Source: G965197005 sp965197005
GTDB lineage: Bacteria; Pseudomonadota; Gammaproteobacteria; Pseudomonadales; Oceanobacteraceae
Direction of reading: 5' to 3'
Assembly (NCBI GenBank): GCA_965197005.1
Contig: OZ239982.1
Location: forward strand, 310,001 to 374,000
DNA length: 64,000 nt
The position numbers and the translations under genes are program-made. This document shows, piece after piece, positions 62,818-64,000 of the stretch; positions within the stretch are counted from its first letter, which is position 1, and every line of letters starts with the position of its first letter. Below the pieces are notes generated by a model. The model made no database searches and had not been told where the DNA came from. It was given only the letters and a program-made list of their open reading frames with translations.

Positions 62818-63525
62818 ATGATTAAACATGCCCAGATTTATTTGTTTATGTTGCTGATTATGGTACAGGCACTGCCTGCCCAAAGTGCAGAAGTGGAGCC
62901 TTTAAAACCTTTTTTGGCGCATTATAAAAGCCTTATTAGAGTCGGCTGGTTCAATGTAAAAGTGCGTGCTAAGCGGCAACTTTCAAAACAGTCTGATGGC
63001 AGTTGGCTCTTGGATTTTAAAGCAGAAGCTGCGGTTGCTAAAGTTGTTGAGACCTCACGTATGCGCTTTTCTAAAGGGCTGTATCAACCGTTGAGTTATC
63101 GTTATCGTGCCACAGGGCTGGTGACAGACCCAGATAGAAGCCTCAATTTTAAGGCAACGACTAAGCAGGTCGTGGACTTAGAAGAAAATAAAGTTTTTTC
63201 GCAATGGGATAGTCGTATTCAAGATAATGTAAGCTATATGTTGCAAGCCAGTTTGGATTTAATTCATGGGCGTAAGCAGCTAAGCTATCCAGTTTTTGAA
63301 CGTACCACTACCAGCAACGTGAATTTTGCAATTGTAGCAGAAGAAAATTTAAAAACAGATTTTGGTACCCTAAAAACCATTAAGATTAAGCGTTTAAGTG
63401 GTGATAAAGAGCGTCAAATTCACGCTTGGTTAGCAGTAGATTATCAGTATGTTTTGGTGCGTTTACAGGAAGTGCGTGATGGTAAAATGCGTTATAAAAT
63501 TGAATTAACAGATTTACAAATGTAA
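62818..63525 (+). CDS. DUF3108 exported protein
   Basis: 235 residues with a signal peptide (FMLLIMVQALPAQSA). Contains 'FLAHYKSLIRVGWFNVKVRAK' near the front and 'HAWLAVDYQYVLVRLQEV' near the end, as in DUF3108 proteins, which are periplasmic beta-rich proteins of unknown function. AAGAGG precedes the ATG. Fixed partner of purMN in this lineage. Confidence 0.85.
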   Translation: MIKHAQIYLFMLLIMVQALPAQSAEVEPLKPFLAHYKSLIRVGWFNVKVRAKRQLSKQSDGSWLLDFKAEAAVAKVVETSRMRFSKGLYQPLSYRYRATGLVTDPDRSLNFKATTKQVVDLEENKVFSQWDSRIQDNVSYMLQASLDLIHGRKQLSYPVFERTTTSNVNFAIVAEENLKTDFGTLKTIKIKRLSGDKERQIHAWLAVDYQYVLVRLQEVRDGKMRYKIELTDLQM

Positions 63526-63553
63526 CCCTTTATTTAAGCAAAGAGACGCCTAG

Positions 63554-64000
63554 GTGAGTGAGCAACAAAGTATAACAGATACGCTATATAATGTGCCGCA
63601 AGATAAAGCACATCGCTTTGCCTTTGATGCAGCGGTAGCAAGAGTATTTGCCGATATGATTGAACGCTCAGTGCCAGGCTATGCCCAGACTTTGGCAATG
63701 GCAGGCATTATTGCTGCACGCTTTGCTCAAAACAATTCCAATTTATATGATTTAGGTTGCTCATTAGGTGCCGTTAGTATTGCCATGCGGCATGCACTTA
63801 AAGCAGATAATTGTAGCATCTATGCATTGGATAATTCGCAGGCGATGTTAGATAGAGCGGCGCATTATTTAGCCTTGACTGAAAATGACGTTAAGGTGCA
63901 GCTTAGCTGTACGGACATTATAACAGCAGAGTTAGAGAATGCTTCAGTGAGCGTTTTAAATTATGTATTACAGTTTATTGCCTTGCCTGAACGAGCGTCA
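63554..64000 (+). CDS. cmoA: tRNA uridine-5-oxyacetic acid carboxymethyl synthesis protein CmoA, 3' truncated
   Basis: 149 codons, open to the right edge. CmoA makes carboxy-SAM from SAM and prephenate for wobble uridine modification. 'FADMIERSVPGYAQTLAMAG' and the SAM-binding 'NLYDLGCSLGAVSIAMRHAL' are diagnostic, and 'ALDNSQAMLDRA' follows. GTG 63554 is the start by homology (about 35 residues before VPGYA); its ribosome binding site is weak. The rest and the expected cmoB lie outside the window. Confidence 0.9.
   Translation, partial: MSEQQSITDTLYNVPQDKAHRFAFDAAVARVFADMIERSVPGYAQTLAMAGIIAARFAQNNSNLYDLGCSLGAVSIAMRHALKADNCSIYALDNSQAMLDRAAHYLALTENDVKVQLSCTDIITAELENASVSVLNYVLQFIALPERAS

Overview
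The window is A+T-rich bacterial DNA (about 40% G+C by eye) from a Gram-negative gammaproteobacterium. It carries genes for lipopolysaccharide synthesis (kdsC, kdsB), outer-membrane assembly (bamC), many lipoproteins and flagella. From remembered family knowledge, several blocks follow the gene order of Pseudomonas: lpoA-yraN-diaA, fliS then fleQ, mltD-methyltransferase-rnhA-dnaQ, serA beside a 2-hydroxyglutarate dehydrogenase, ppsR/ppsA-hydrolase-rraA, dapA-bamC-MBL-purC, and purM-purN-DUF3108. A low-G+C relative of the Pseudomonadaceae is the best guess. No rRNA, tRNA, intact insertion sequence or CRISPR array was seen.

Layout: 1-7.7 kb has the cell-envelope genes lpoA (cut by the left edge), yraN and diaA, a gamma-class carbonic anhydrase homologue, map, glnD and an MFS transporter. 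7.7-12.1 kb has a TPR-methyltransferase, fliS and the flagellar/c-di-GMP regulator fleQ. 12.1-24.6 kb is housekeeping: trmA, tesB, a phosphate transporter, mltD, a methyltransferase, rnhA, dnaQ, a hexose-6-phosphate epimerase, a D-2-hydroxyglutarate dehydrogenase, serA, folE and murI. 24.7-28.9 kb holds one intact diguanylate cyclase, a polyphosphate kinase 2 and two membrane GGDEF proteins with ruined active sites. 28.9-35.1 kb has proS, then a LysR regulator divergent from an alkylsulfatase and a lipoprotein.

35.1-39.6 kb is an accessory region. It has a RlaP-like nucleotidyltransferase, a small exported protein, a hexanucleotide repeat, and two DUF1566 (Lcl_C) proteins whose C-terminal codons differ in a way that resembles diversity-generating retroelement (DGR) variable regions. 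Heptamer repeats lie between these two genes and a decayed fragment of a third copy lies after them. No reverse transcriptase or template repeat is in the window.

39.6-47.9 kb is a one-directional propionate/gluconeogenesis cluster (ppsA, hydrolase, rraA, prpB, prpC, prpD) with ppsR divergent. 2-Methylcitrate-cycle pyruvate could be turned to PEP by PpsA, which PpsR controls. 47.9-49.8 kb is a type II restriction-modification pair whose nuclease is broken by an in-frame stop. 49.8-64 kb has upp, dapA-bamC-MBL-purC, two envelope proteins, a second active diguanylate cyclase, kdsC-kdsB, a DJ-1 protein, azurin with an isolated rsxE, purM-purN-DUF3108, and cmoA cut by the right edge.

The most notable observations are the DGR-like variable tails, the loss of every HD-domain metal ligand in GlnD, the split restriction enzyme, and the paired degenerate GGDEF proteins.
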